Below the pieces are notes generated by a model. That model saw only the letters and a program-made list of their open reading frames with translations, had not been told where the DNA came from and did not search any database. Shown in pieces: positions 1-8,682 of a stretch of DNA of 64,000 nt (within the stretch, counting starts at the first letter, position 1; the number at the start of each line of letters is the position of its first letter). This DNA comes from Tritonibacter aquimaris (GTDB taxonomy: Bacteria; Pseudomonadota; Alphaproteobacteria; Rhodobacterales; Rhodobacteraceae), in assembly GCF_009617595.1 (NCBI RefSeq), contig NZ_WIXK01000006.1:124001-188000 (forward strand), read 5' to 3'. The position numbers and the translations under genes are program-made.

Positions 1-141
1 TTCGCACATTTGCGCGCGGATACACCAATGGCTGTGATTTCATCGCAACTCTTTCGTGATGATTTTACGAAATTTCACCGCTTACTATCCAGAACGTGAC
101 CTAAGTTTTATTCAGCCAGAGCAATATTGCATTTGGACGAT

Positions 142-165
142 TGGCCTTTTGAGGCCATTTTTTTT
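142..165 (+). terminator. Rho-independent terminator
   Basis: A 5-bp stem (TGGCC / GGCCA, loop TTTTGA) is followed by a run of eight T. It would end a plus-strand transcript entering from the left of the window. Positions 1-141 hold no convincing gene; they may be the 3' end or trailer of a gene outside the window. Confidence 0.6.
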
Positions 166-188
166 GGAAGACAATCAAAATTCCCGGC

Positions 189-491
189 ATGTTGTTTGTG
201 GCCGCACTGTCTCTTTCGGCCTGTGTATCGCCCGAAGTTGTGACCAAGACCAGCGTTGGCGATAACAGCCTTACCTGCGAACAGATCGCAACTCAGATGC
301 AGCAGCTTGAAGAGATCCGCGCCGAAGCGGAAAAAGGCAAAACCGCTTCTGGTAAAAACGTAGCCGCTGCCATCCTGTTCTGGCCTGCCATTATCGGCAA
401 TTATCAGAACGCAAAACAAGCGTTGGAAGCCGCCAATGAACGCCATGAGGTTCTGGTCAATCTGGCAGCAAAAAAGCGCTGCGACCTGTAA
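189..491 (+). CDS. Small predicted outer-membrane or periplasmic lipoprotein
   Basis: This 100-residue protein has a short hydrophobic leader ending in a lipobox-like L-S-A-C, with the candidate lipidated cysteine at residue 12. A polar, Glu/Lys-rich helical segment (about residues 30-55) follows, then a hydrophobic stretch near residues 58-70. The leader lacks the usual basic n-region and no better in-frame ATG exists upstream before a stop at 150. A GGAAG at 166-170 is far from the ATG, so the true start could be a non-ATG codon just upstream. I do not recognise a family; a short lipoprotein of unknown function is the best description. A strong terminator follows, so it is probably monocistronic. 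Confidence 0.6.
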   Translation: MLFVAALSLSACVSPEVVTKTSVGDNSLTCEQIATQMQQLEEIRAEAEKGKTASGKNVAAAILFWPAIIGNYQNAKQALEAANERHEVLVNLAAKKRCDL

Positions 492-512
492 GGTTGCCAC
501 AGCGCCACATTG

Positions 513-543
513 AATGCAGGGGATTACCCCTGCATTTTTGTTT
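513..543 (+). terminator. Rho-independent terminator of the small lipoprotein gene
   Basis: A perfect 10-bp stem (AATGCAGGGG / CCCCTGCATT, loop ATTA) is followed by a T-rich tail. It separates the lipoprotein gene from the convergent map gene, whose stop codon lies in the tail. Confidence 0.85.
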
Positions 544-1352
544 TAACCGTAGGTTGGGTGGAACTTGCCGCCGGGCGACAGGGTGAAGATTTCAAACCCG
601 TCTGCGGTGACGCCGATGGAATGCTCAAACTGCGCAGACAGGGATTTGTCGCGGGTCACGGCGGTCCATTCATCAGCCAGAACCTTGGTCTCTGGACGGC
701 CCCAGTTGATCATGGGCTCGATGGTGAAAAACATACCCTCTTCGAGAACCGGACCGGTGCCTGAGCGGCCATAGTGCAAAACATTCGGCGGTGCGTGGAA
801 AACGCGGCCCAGACCATGGCCACAGAAATCACGTACAACGCTCATCCGCTGGCTTTCGGCAAACACCTGAATGGCGTGGCCAATATCACCAAAGGTATTG
901 CCGGGTTTCACCACCTCGATCCCCCGCATCAGGGCATCATGGGTGATCTGGATGAGCCGTTCTGCCTTGCGCGACAGCTTGCCCGCGACATACATGCGGC
1001 TTGTGTCACCAAACCAGCCATCCAGAATAACGGTCACATCGATATTCATGATGTCGCCGTCTTTCAGTTTCTTGTCGCCGGGGATGCCGTGGCAGACAAC
1101 ATGGTTCACGCTGATACAGCTGGCGTGCTGGTAACCTTTGTAGCCGATGGTGGCCGAAGTCGCGTCAGAGGCTTCCACCATTTCGGTGATCAAACGATCG
1201 ATTTCGCCGGTGGTCTGCCCAGGGAAGACATGCGGAGCAATGTCATCAAGAATTTGCGCCGCCAGTTTCCCGGCAGCATGCATGCCTGCAAAATCCGCTT
1301 CCTGATAGATGCGGATGCCGTCTTTGGTGGTGCGGCCGTCTTTTGATCTCAT
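543..1352 (-). CDS. map: Type I methionine aminopeptidase
   Basis: Removes the N-terminal methionine from nascent proteins in the cytoplasm. The 269-residue length fits type I MetAP. The five metal ligands are visible in order: two Asp around the NIDVT and WFGDTSR segments, His in GHGLGRVFHAPP, Glu in FTIEPM and Glu in FEHSIGVT. The ATG at 1352 is chosen because GGAG lies 6 bases upstream; a TTG four codons earlier is also open. sfsA lies 74 bp upstream on the same strand, so the two may be co-transcribed. A second-copy MetAP elsewhere cannot be excluded from this window. Confidence 0.95.
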   Translation of the reverse strand: MRSKDGRTTKDGIRIYQEADFAGMHAAGKLAAQILDDIAPHVFPGQTTGEIDRLITEMVEASDATSATIGYKGYQHASCISVNHVVCHGIPGDKKLKDGDIMNIDVTVILDGWFGDTSRMYVAGKLSRKAERLIQITHDALMRGIEVVKPGNTFGDIGHAIQVFAESQRMSVVRDFCGHGLGRVFHAPPNVLHYGRSGTGPVLEEGMFFTIEPMINWGRPETKVLADEWTAVTRDKSLSAQFEHSIGVTADGFEIFTLSPGGKFHPTYG

Positions 1353-1426
1353 CAATGGCTCCAATCATTGCCTGTTACGCAATATCTAAGCGGTTTGTCG
1401 TCAAAGGACCAGTGGCGACAATCGTG

Positions 1427-2131
1427 TTATTCCACCGCAGATAGCGGCTTGCCCAGCTCAATCGAAGAGGGGGTGATCACTGTATCATAAATCAGCCGTT
1501 CCACCCCTGCTGCATGCGCCAGTTCAAAGGCATGGGCATAGTCAGGATCGATATCGGACGCGAGCGTAAATCGGGCGCAATCTGTCCGCTGCACCAGATA
1601 AAACATCACCGCGCGATGCCCGGCCCGAACCATGGCAGAGAGCTCCCCCAGATGTTTGGTGCCGCGTTTGGTGACACTATCTGGAAACTCAGCCAGAGCG
1701 GGCTGGCGCGAAAGGGTGACGCTTTTGACTTCGACATAACAATCCGGCAGACCCTGCGCGCTGAGCAGGAAATCGATCCGGCTGTTTTCGCCGTATTTCA
1801 CCTCGGGGCGTACTGTCGAATAGGTGGACAGTTCGGGGATTTCACCGGCTTCAAGCGCTGCACGCAGGGCTTTGTTGGGCACTGAGGTGTCAACACCGGT
1901 GAAATGGCCGCCCTCATGCTCCACCAGACGCCAGCCATATTTCAGCTTTTTCTTGGGATCATCATTTGGTTCTAGCCAAATTTTCATCCCCGGTTCTGCC
2001 AGCCCCATCATGGAGCCGGGGTTTGCACAATGGGCGGTGACTTCGCGCCCATCTTCCAGACGACAATCCGCCAGAAAGCGTTTGTAGCGTTTGATTAATG
2101 TTGCGGGGATCAGAGGGGTTGGGAACTGCAT
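1427..2131 (-). CDS. sfsA: Sugar fermentation stimulation protein A (SfsA)
   Basis: The 234-residue protein matches the SfsA family along its length. It has the N-terminal LIKRYKRFLADC OB-like segment, the CANPGSMMGL motif, and a C-terminal nuclease-like core with RIDFLL and YVEVKSVTL (Asp, then Glu-x-Lys). E. coli SfsA was described as a DNA-binding factor affecting maltose metabolism, while the core resembles restriction-type nucleases; the true biochemical role is unsettled. The ATG lies about 100 bp from the divergent molybdopterin-binding gene, so this gap holds both promoters. In Rhodobacterales sfsA is often found beside map, as here. Confidence 0.92.
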   Translation of the reverse strand: MQFPTPLIPATLIKRYKRFLADCRLEDGREVTAHCANPGSMMGLAEPGMKIWLEPNDDPKKKLKYGWRLVEHEGGHFTGVDTSVPNKALRAALEAGEIPELSTYSTVRPEVKYGENSRIDFLLSAQGLPDCYVEVKSVTLSRQPALAEFPDSVTKRGTKHLGELSAMVRAGHRAVMFYLVQRTDCARFTLASDIDPDYAHAFELAHAAGVERLIYDTVITPSSIELGKPLSAVE

Positions 2132-2229
2132 GTGAAACCCCTATCGTCTGCAAAGAGGCTGTCAAGTGAACAGCGCTTGCCATGGCGCGGCAGGCCTCTA
2201 TCTTTGGCCCAGATAACAGGAGAATAAGA

Positions 2230-2952
2230 ATGGCGAATCCCACTGCTGCAATGCTGGTCATTGGTGATGAGATCCTGTCCGGCCGCACCCGCGATGCGAA
2301 CATGTTCTATCTCGCCGGTGAGCTGGCCAACCATGGCATCGACCTGAAAGAGGTGCGGGTGGTCAGCGATGATGCGCAGGCGATTGTGACCGCTGTTACC
2401 GCATTGTCGGGCGGTTATGATCACATTTTCACCAGCGGCGGCATTGGCCCGACCCATGATGACATTACGGCTGATTGCATCGCGCGGGCCTTTGATGCGC
2501 CGATCGACGTGCGGGACGACGCGCGCGCCATTCTGGAAGAGCACTACCGCCAGAACGGTCGGGAACTGAACGCCGCGCGCCTGCGGATGGCGCGTATTCC
2601 TGAGGGTGCCAGCCTGATTGAAAACCCGGTCTCATCTGCGCCGGGCTTTACCTTGCGCAATGTGCATGTGATGGCGGGCGTGCCAACGGTGTTTCAGGCC
2701 ATGGTCGCCAGCGTTCTGGCAACCATTGCGGGCGGCGCGCCGCTTCTGTCGCAGACCTTGCGGATCAATCGCGGCGAGGGCGAGATTGCGGACGGGTTGT
2801 CAGCTGTGGCCAAAGCCCATCCAGAGGTGTCGATAGGTTGCTATCCATTCCAGCACAACGGTGCATTTGGCGCCAATGTGGTTGTGCGCTCAACGGATGG
2901 CCGCCAGATCGAGGCGGCAATGAGCGATCTGGCAAGCAGGTTAGAACTGTGA
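2230..2952 (+). CDS. Molybdopterin-binding domain protein (CinA/MoaB-like)
   Basis: The 240-residue protein carries a MoCF_biosynth (MogA/MoaB/CinA N-terminal) fold. It starts with an AAMLVIGDEILSGRTRD segment and contains the signature FTSGGIGPTHDDIT (about residues 75-88), the molybdopterin-binding loop. It lacks the C-terminal nicotinamide-deamidase domain of full CinA, so it is a stand-alone binding-domain protein. The start at 2230 has AGGAGA about 6 bases upstream; an in-frame ATG 16 codons earlier lacks a good site. The stop overlaps the GTG start of the following acetyltransferase by 4 nt, implying translational coupling. Confidence 0.88.
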   Translation: MANPTAAMLVIGDEILSGRTRDANMFYLAGELANHGIDLKEVRVVSDDAQAIVTAVTALSGGYDHIFTSGGIGPTHDDITADCIARAFDAPIDVRDDARAILEEHYRQNGRELNAARLRMARIPEGASLIENPVSSAPGFTLRNVHVMAGVPTVFQAMVASVLATIAGGAPLLSQTLRINRGEGEIADGLSAVAKAHPEVSIGCYPFQHNGAFGANVVVRSTDGRQIEAAMSDLASRLEL

Positions 2953-3683
2953 GTGAGACTGAGCCTCAATATTACGAGTTAATCGAGCGAACCTGGCCCT
3001 GTGCCACCGCGACGACCTTGGGCAATATCACCTTGCGCGAAGGGCAGGGCGGGGGCAGTCGTGTGTCCTGTGCAACTGTAGATGGCGCATTTTGCACCAA
3101 CGATCTGCAAATGGCCGCAGCGACCATGCGCGAAATGGGCCAGCAGCCCTTGTTCATGGTCCGCGACGGAGAGAGCGAGCTTGATACCGCGCTGGAAAGC
3201 TTAGGCTTTGTGGTGAAAGATCCGGTGTTTTTGCGCGCCGGTTCGGTTGAAAGACTGGCGGCAACAAAGGTTCCGCCCGTGACCGCGTTTGAAATCTGGC
3301 CGCCCTTGGCAATCCAACGCGACATCTGGGCCAAGGCTGGCATTGGGCCAGCCCGACTGGCGGTGATGCAGCGCGCAGATGTTGCAAAAACGGCATTGCT
3401 CGGCCGGATCGATGATCAGCCCGCCGGAGTTGGTTTCGTGGCCGTATCCGAAGAGGTGGCGATGGTTCACGCGCTAGAAGTGGACGCACAGCACAGACGC
3501 AAAGGTTTGGCGCGTTATATGATGCATCAGGCCGCAATCTGGGCGCAAAAACAGAATGCACAGCAATTGATGGTGCTGGTCACGCAGGCAAATCAAGGCG
3601 CAAATCTGCTTTATCAGAAGCTTGGGCTTGATGTGGTTGGTGCCTATCACTACCGCGTATTGCACGAAGATGTGCCGCAATAG
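2949..3683 (+). CDS. GNAT family N-acetyltransferase
   Basis: The 244-residue protein starts at a GTG that overlaps the previous stop (GTGA). The C-terminal half has the GNAT acetyl-CoA site: an AMVHALEVDAQHRRKGLARYMM segment (V/I-x-x-x-x-R-x-K-G-x-A) followed by the NxGANxLYQKLGL motif. The N-terminal half resembles a degenerate GNAT domain, giving a two-domain layout. Substrate is unknown. The operon order with a molybdopterin-binding protein and an OmpA-like protein is seen in related genomes but does not reveal the acceptor. Confidence 0.85.
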   Translation: MSETEPQYYELIERTWPCATATTLGNITLREGQGGGSRVSCATVDGAFCTNDLQMAAATMREMGQQPLFMVRDGESELDTALESLGFVVKDPVFLRAGSVERLAATKVPPVTAFEIWPPLAIQRDIWAKAGIGPARLAVMQRADVAKTALLGRIDDQPAGVGFVAVSEEVAMVHALEVDAQHRRKGLARYMMHQAAIWAQKQNAQQLMVLVTQANQGANLLYQKLGLDVVGAYHYRVLHEDVPQ

Positions 3684-3714
3684 CGCGGCCAGACCAGCAC
3701 AAAGTGAACGAACG

Positions 3715-4647
3715 ATGAGAACCTATGTCTGGGCAGCCCTGATAATGGTCGCGGCAATTCCGGCTGCTGCGCTAGAGCTTGCATTGCCAACCGGGGCACA
3801 GCGGCTTGCGGTGCGTGATATGCCGCTGGCGCACTACGACGTGCCCACAGGTGTTTTTGCTGAGGGCCGCGTGCCGATGGAGCAGGTCGAAGGCCGGGTT
3901 CTGCGCCGCACATGGCGCATAGGCGGCGCGCAAACGCCGCTACAGATATTGGAGCCTCTCCGGGCACAAGTGTTGGAGGATCCCGATTTTGAGGTGTTGT
4001 TTCAATGTCATGACCGCGAATGCGGCGGTTTTGATTTTCGTTTTGCTATCGATGTGGTGCCAGCCCCTGATATGGCTGTGGACATTGGCGATTATGTGTT
4101 TATGGCGGCCAAAGGGGCAGGGGGGCGGTATCTGACAATCCTGGCCTCCCGATCTGGCCGGGCCGCGTTTTTGCAGGTGGTGGAAGTGCTGCCACCGGGC
4201 AATAGCGCATCTGCCGCATTGCAGCCGCGCCAAGAGGCTCCAGCTACAGCCCCGGTTGAGGCCCCGTCCGGTGATATTGCGGCGCAATTGCAGGCCAAGG
4301 GATCTGTGGTGCTGTGGGGGTTGCAATTTCGCTCCGGCGCGCCGGATTTGAATGCGGGCCGGTATGACAGTCTTAAACAGCTGGCGGAATATATGCTCGA
4401 TCATCCGGATCAGCGGGTTTTGCTGGTTGGGCACACCGATAATGTTGGTTCCTTGTCCGCTAACACCAATCTGTCCCTTGCGCGCGCCCGCGCGGTAGAG
4501 GCCCAGCTCAAGGATCAATTTGGTATTCCTGCACGGCGCATGGACGCTGCGGGCGCGGGTTTCCTTGCGCCTATGGCCACAAATGAAACAGCGGCTGGTC
4601 GTGAGACCAACCGCCGCGTCGAGGTTGTTTTGCTGCCATCTGGGTGA
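3715..4647 (+). CDS. OmpA-family envelope protein with signal peptide
   Basis: This 310-residue protein begins with a signal peptide (MRTYVW, then a hydrophobic core, cleavage near AAA-LEL at about residue 19). A middle domain of about 150 residues with a Cys pair (CHDREC) is followed by a Pro/Ala-rich linker. The C-terminal OmpA-like peptidoglycan-binding domain has the VGHTDNVG and LSLARARAVEAQL motifs. It probably anchors the outer membrane or a periplasmic complex to peptidoglycan. It lies 31 bp after the acetyltransferase and its stop is 3 bp from the convergent LysR gene, leaving no room for a terminator. Confidence 0.85.
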   Translation: MRTYVWAALIMVAAIPAAALELALPTGAQRLAVRDMPLAHYDVPTGVFAEGRVPMEQVEGRVLRRTWRIGGAQTPLQILEPLRAQVLEDPDFEVLFQCHDRECGGFDFRFAIDVVPAPDMAVDIGDYVFMAAKGAGGRYLTILASRSGRAAFLQVVEVLPPGNSASAALQPRQEAPATAPVEAPSGDIAAQLQAKGSVVLWGLQFRSGAPDLNAGRYDSLKQLAEYMLDHPDQRVLLVGHTDNVGSLSANTNLSLARARAVEAQLKDQFGIPARRMDAAGAGFLAPMATNETAAGRETNRRVEVVLLPSG

Positions 4648-4650
4648 GGT

Positions 4651-5556
4651 TTACCAGATAGCGGGATCCTTATCCGCATAGGCTTGCGCCAGGAAATCGA
4701 TGAAGGCGCGTACCTTGGGCTGGGTGAATTTACCGGGCGGGTAGACCGCATAAATCCCCTGTGTCTCCATCGGCAGGTTTGGCATTACATCTTCCACCAG
4801 CCCCTCATCCATCGCTTGCGAATAAAGGTAGCTGGGCAGATAGGCGATGCCGAGGCCCGAGATCGCGGCAGTGAGCAGTGATTGCCCGTCATTGACCGAA
4901 AGCCAGCCGCTGGTGCGAACCTGACGTTTTTCGCCCGATGGGGCGGTGATGCGCCAGACGCTGCCGCTGGATTGGTTGGAATAATGCAGCAGCTTGTGGT
5001 TGTTCAGATCGTCGATCTTTGTAGGGCGGCCGTGTTTTTCCAGATATTCGGGCGAGGCGATCATCCGTTTGGTGGTTTCCGCCAGTTTACGGGCGCGCAG
5101 GGAGCTGTCTTCCAGCTCACCGATGCGCACAGCCATATCAAACCCTTCTGAAATCAGTTCAACGTAACGGTTGTTGAGCACCATATTCACGGTGATGTCT
5201 GGGAAGTCCTGCAAGAATTCCGACAACACGGGCGACAGGTGGTTCACGCCAAAGTCGGTGGCGACTGAGATCCGCAGCAGGCCAGAGGGGGCTGACTGCA
5301 TTGAAGTGACCAGCGCATCCGCTTCGCCTGCGTCATTAAGAACACGGCGGGCGCGATCATAATAGGCGAGGCCAATTTCGGTTGGTGACACCCGGCGGGT
5401 GGTGCGGTTCAGCAGGCGCGCGCCAAGACGTGCCTCAAGGCTGGAGACATGTTTCGAAACAGCTGATTTAGAGATGCCCATCTTTTTTGCGGCATCGGTG
5501 AAACCACCTTGATCGACCACATTGGCAAAGGCTTCCATTTCGGTGAGCCGGTCCAT
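4651..5556 (-). CDS. LysR family transcriptional regulator
   Basis: The 301-residue protein has an N-terminal winged helix-turn-helix (MEAFANVVDQGGFTDAAKKMGISKSAVSKHVSSLEARLG, split by motif) and a periplasmic-binding-protein-like effector domain from about residue 90. The type resembles the CrgA/DsdC-like LysR subgroup (VSPTEIGLAYYDRARRVL). GGAGG sits about 7 bases before the ATG. No obvious target gene sits divergently; the next gene to the right is rppH 300 bp away. Its regulon cannot be read from context. Confidence 0.92.
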   Translation of the reverse strand: MDRLTEMEAFANVVDQGGFTDAAKKMGISKSAVSKHVSSLEARLGARLLNRTTRRVSPTEIGLAYYDRARRVLNDAGEADALVTSMQSAPSGLLRISVATDFGVNHLSPVLSEFLQDFPDITVNMVLNNRYVELISEGFDMAVRIGELEDSSLRARKLAETTKRMIASPEYLEKHGRPTKIDDLNNHKLLHYSNQSSGSVWRITAPSGEKRQVRTSGWLSVNDGQSLLTAAISGLGIAYLPSYLYSQAMDEGLVEDVMPNLPMETQGIYAVYPPGKFTQPKVRAFIDFLAQAYADKDPAIW

Positions 5557-5855
5557 AATCTTGCCTCCACTGTTCCCGTTACTGGTTCAGTTTTGCGCGC
5601 AGATTGCGGCAACTTCGCGGCAGGGGTGGGATAATAAAGGGGTTTTGACTCGACCGTTTTCAGACTGGAAACGAAGAAACAATCACTTAGCGGTATATGT
5701 CATAGATTTTGAAACAATAACTTGGGCACCGCAGTCGCATCCAGCGCTGATTTGGCCTATGGTTACCGAAGCATTGTTTTCAATAATCACGCAGGGGGCG
5801 ATGTGGTGCGCGCAGTGCAGTTGTCCCCCATTCCATCTGCCCAAAGAGATCCATA
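5557..5855. promoter_or_regulatory. Divergent lysR / rppH intergenic region with near-perfect direct repeat
   Basis: This 299-bp gap holds no gene I can support. It contains a 13-nt direct repeat with one mismatch, GAAACAATCACTT at 5676-5688 and GAAACAATAACTT at 5711-5723, 35 nt apart. There is also an imperfect dyad GTTTTC-N5-GGAAAC near 5657. These are possible LysR autoregulatory sites. Confidence 0.3.
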
Positions 5856-6341
5856 ATGAGCCCAGAAGAAATCGCCAAACTGCCCTATCGCCCGAACGTG
5901 GGGGTGATGATGATCAACGCCGAGGGTGCCGTTTTTGTTGGCCAGCGTATGGATCGCCACAAAGACGCCTGGCAGATGCCACAGGGCGGCATTGATGACG
6001 GCGAGGATGCCAAGGTCGCCGCGCTGCGCGAACTGGAAGAGGAAACCGGCGTCACACAGGACCTGGTAGAGATCATCGCCGAAAGTGACGGCTGGCTCCC
6101 TTATGACCTGCCCCATGATGTAGTGCCTAAGTTCTGGGGCGGTAAATACCGTGGTCAGGAACAAAAATGGTATCTGATGCGTTTTGTTGGTCGTGACGAA
6201 CAGGTGCAGATTGAGACCGCGCATCCCGAGTTTTCCGCCTGGCAGTGGCTGCCAGTGGATCAGCTGGTCGACAATATCGTGCCATTCAAACGTGAGGTTT
6301 ACGTGCGGGTGATCGCTGAATTTGAGGCTCATCTGAAATGA
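5856..6341 (+). CDS. rppH: RNA pyrophosphohydrolase (Nudix hydrolase)
   Basis: The 161-residue protein matches RppH, which removes pyrophosphate from mRNA 5' ends and starts 5'-dependent decay. It opens with [10 protein letters not shown] and has [21 protein letters not shown]. The complete Nudix box runs from about residue 43 to 65 (G-x5-E-x7-R-E-L-E-E-E-T-G). The WYLMRF and EFSAWQWLP motifs typical of RppH are also present. Its stop overlaps the following secreted-protein gene by 4 nt (ATGA). In Rhodobacterales two RppH-like paralogues often occur; this may be one of them. Confidence 0.92.
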   Translation: MSPEEIAKLPYRPNVGVMMINAEGAVFVGQRMDRHKDAWQMPQGGIDDGEDAKVAALRELEEETGVTQDLVEIIAESDGWLPYDLPHDVVPKFWGGKYRGQEQKWYLMRFVGRDEQVQIETAHPEFSAWQWLPVDQLVDNIVPFKREVYVRVIAEFEAHLK

Positions 6342-6874
6342 TCCGACGCTGGGCAGTCAAAGGCATGGCCGCGATTGCGGTGATAATGTTGGGCATGCAG
6401 CCCGTTCTGGCGCTCAGCTGCCTGCCGTCGGGTATTACCGATAGCTATCTTAAGGCGGCGAATTCAGACAGCTCATATAATGTGATCAAAGGGCGGCTTC
6501 GTTTTGATCAGGTGTCACTGGATCGCCGTTTGCAAAAACTGCGCAACGATCAAAGAGGCGGCTCGATTGTGGTTGCGGCCCGCCTGCAGGGGCAGGCGCT
6601 GGGCGCAGCTGGCTTTACCATCCCGGCCAATGTGAAACTTAGGCTGCAGCTGCGATGTCTGGGGCCGTGGTGCCCCGGCGCCACCAGCGATCAGGATGTG
6701 ATCGTTTTTGCCAAACAGGTCGGGGAACAGCTGAGTGTAGAGATCGATGCCTGTGCAGGTGATCTGCACCCGTTGACCGAAGAAGCTGAGCGGGCAGTGC
6801 TAAGCTGTCATAGCGGTGGAGAGTGTCTCGCGCTCAAAGATCTGTTTGAGCGCGAACATAGCGGCAAAAAGTAA
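6338..6874 (+). CDS. Secreted Cys-rich protein of unknown function
   Basis: The 178-residue protein has a basic n-region and hydrophobic core (MIRRWAVKG, then a leader ending near VLA-LSC at residue 25-26). This predicts Sec export. The mature part has several paired cysteines ([20 protein letters not shown]), suggesting disulfides in the periplasm. I do not recognise the family. It is translationally coupled to rppH and followed by a strong terminator, so it forms a two-gene operon whose functional logic is unclear. Confidence 0.7.
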   Translation: MIRRWAVKGMAAIAVIMLGMQPVLALSCLPSGITDSYLKAANSDSSYNVIKGRLRFDQVSLDRRLQKLRNDQRGGSIVVAARLQGQALGAAGFTIPANVKLRLQLRCLGPWCPGATSDQDVIVFAKQVGEQLSVEIDACAGDLHPLTEEAERAVLSCHSGGECLALKDLFEREHSGKK

Positions 6875-6894
6875 AGCCTCCCGAGGGAGGCTTT
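6873..6894. terminator. Bidirectional terminator hairpin
   Basis: A perfect 9-bp stem (AAAGCCTCC / GGAGGCTTT, loop CGAG) sits between convergent genes, with A- and T-rich ends that serve both strands. Confidence 0.8.
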
Positions 6895-6900
6895 AGGATC

Positions 6901-7890
6901 TTACAGCAGGCCAGCGGTGGTCAGCAGCGCGCGCATGTCGGTCTGTGGGCGCGGGCCGATATGGCTGATGACTTCTGTTGCGCAGGCGCACCCGATCTTG
7001 GCACAGGTTTCCACATCTAGCCCTTTTGCCAGACCAAACAGGAAGCCCGCAGCAAATTGATCACCCGCACCCGTCGCATCCACTGGCACCACGGTTTCAA
7101 CGGGCACGTTGATGCGGCCGTCCTGGGTGACAACGCTGACACCATCGCCAGAGCGGGTGCAGACCACCAACGGACAGATCGCCGACAGCTTTTCAAGCGC
7201 CTCATCCAGATTGTCGGTCTCAAACAGGGATTTCACCTCGTCTTCGTTGCCGATCACAAACTCCAGCTCGTTTTCGATCAGACGCAGGAAATCGGCGCGG
7301 TGACGCTCAACACAGAAAGGATCAGACAGCGAAATACCCGGCTTGCCGCCGCCTTTGCGGCAATCTTGTGCGGCTTCCATAAATGCGGTTTTGCCCTTGT
7401 CCTTATCGAAAAGATAACCCTCAAGGAACATGATCTGCGCGCTACCAGCAACCTCGGCTGGCACATCGTCTGAGCTCACCTCTGAGGAAATCCCCAGATA
7501 GGTGTTCATGGAGCGCTCCCCGTCGGGAGAGACAAAGATCATGGAGCGTGAGGTCGGCAGTTCGCCACCGGCAACTGGCGAGTTCACAAAATCCACGCCA
7601 TCATCTTGCATTGCTTTGGCATAGAAATGCCCCAGCGCATCATCATGCACGCGGCCGATAAACGCAGCCTCAAGGCCAAGCGCGCCAGCACCCGCAATTG
7701 TATTGGCAACAGAGCCGCCGGGCGTTTGCACACGCTCATTCATCGCCGCATAAAGCACCTCACCGCGATCACGCTCAATGAGCTGCATGATGCCTTTTTC
7801 AATGCCCATATGCTCAAGGAAGCTGTCATCGCTTTGGCTGATAACGTCCACAACGGCGTTGCCGATGCCAACAAGCTGATAAGTCTTCAT
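6901..7890 (-). CDS. PfkB family kinase, adenosine/sugar kinase type
   Basis: The 329-residue protein is a ribokinase-fold kinase. It shows the N-terminal GIGNAVVDV start, the TPGGSVANT substrate loop (about residues 56-64), and the C-terminal PfkB signature VDATGAGDQFAAGFL with the catalytic Asp in GAGD. Closest in appearance to bacterial adenosine-kinase-like proteins found next to nth in Rhodobacterales. Its ATG overlaps the stop of nth by 4 nt, so both are expressed together. The phosphate acceptor (adenosine, inosine or a sugar) cannot be decided from sequence. Confidence 0.88.
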   Translation of the reverse strand: MKTYQLVGIGNAVVDVISQSDDSFLEHMGIEKGIMQLIERDRGEVLYAAMNERVQTPGGSVANTIAGAGALGLEAAFIGRVHDDALGHFYAKAMQDDGVDFVNSPVAGGELPTSRSMIFVSPDGERSMNTYLGISSEVSSDDVPAEVAGSAQIMFLEGYLFDKDKGKTAFMEAAQDCRKGGGKPGISLSDPFCVERHRADFLRLIENELEFVIGNEDEVKSLFETDNLDEALEKLSAICPLVVCTRSGDGVSVVTQDGRINVPVETVVPVDATGAGDQFAAGFLFGLAKGLDVETCAKIGCACATEVISHIGPRPQTDMRALLTTAGLL

Positions 7891-8531
7891 AGGGTCTTTT
7901 CCTCAAATTCACAGAGATCTCGGATGATACAGGTGGGACACTGGGGTTTACGTGCTTTGCAGTGGTATCGCCCATGTAGAATTAACCAATGGTGTGCATG
8001 AAGCTGAAAATCGGCCGGGATGTGATCTTCGATTGCGCGTTCCACCGCATCCACGTTTTTGCCGGGGGCAATGCCCGATCGGTTGCCAACACGAAAAATA
8101 TGCGTGTCCACCGCCTGCGCGGGCTGGCGCCACCACATGTTCAGCACCACATTTGCGGTTTTGCGGCCAACACCGGGCAGTGATTGCAGCGCGGCCCGTG
8201 AATTTGGAACCTCGCCGCCGTAATCTTCGACCAGGATCTTTGAGAGCTTCATCACGTTCTTGGCCTTGTTGCGATACAGGCCAATGGTTTTGATGTGCTC
8301 GATCAGCTTTTCTTCGCCAAGATCCAGCATCTTTTGCGGCGTATCCGCGATCTTAAACAGCTCTTTGGTGGCGCGGTTCACACCCGCATCGGTCGCCTGC
8401 GCTGACAATGCGACGGCCACCACCAAGGTGTAGACATTCACATGATCAAGTTCACCTTTAGGTTCGGGATCTGCCTCCTGAAACCGGGTGAAAATTTCAC
8501 GTATCGTATGATAATCGAGTTGCTGCGCCAT
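7887..8531 (-). CDS. nth: Endonuclease III
   Basis: The 214-residue protein is a bifunctional DNA glycosylase/AP lyase for oxidised pyrimidines. It has the helix-hairpin-helix LPGVGRKTANVVL with the catalytic Lys, the downstream catalytic Asp in VDTHIFRV, and the C-terminal iron-sulfur cluster pattern C-x6-C-x2-C-x5-C (CKARKPQC to CEF). All key residues are present and length is normal. It is first in an operon with the PfkB kinase. Confidence 0.96.
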   Translation of the reverse strand: MAQQLDYHTIREIFTRFQEADPEPKGELDHVNVYTLVVAVALSAQATDAGVNRATKELFKIADTPQKMLDLGEEKLIEHIKTIGLYRNKAKNVMKLSKILVEDYGGEVPNSRAALQSLPGVGRKTANVVLNMWWRQPAQAVDTHIFRVGNRSGIAPGKNVDAVERAIEDHIPADFQLHAHHWLILHGRYHCKARKPQCPTCIIRDLCEFEEKTL

Positions 8532-8682
8532 CGGGATCTTTAATGGCCTTTTGGCTGCGTTCTGGCAACGGCAAAGCGTGGGGGCAGAGCCTCTTTGAGG
8601 GGGCTCTTTGATAAATCCCGCAGGATCCGGGTCGTATTCACGCTTGCCGGGCGGGTAAGATCGGTTTCAAAAGGGAGCTGCA

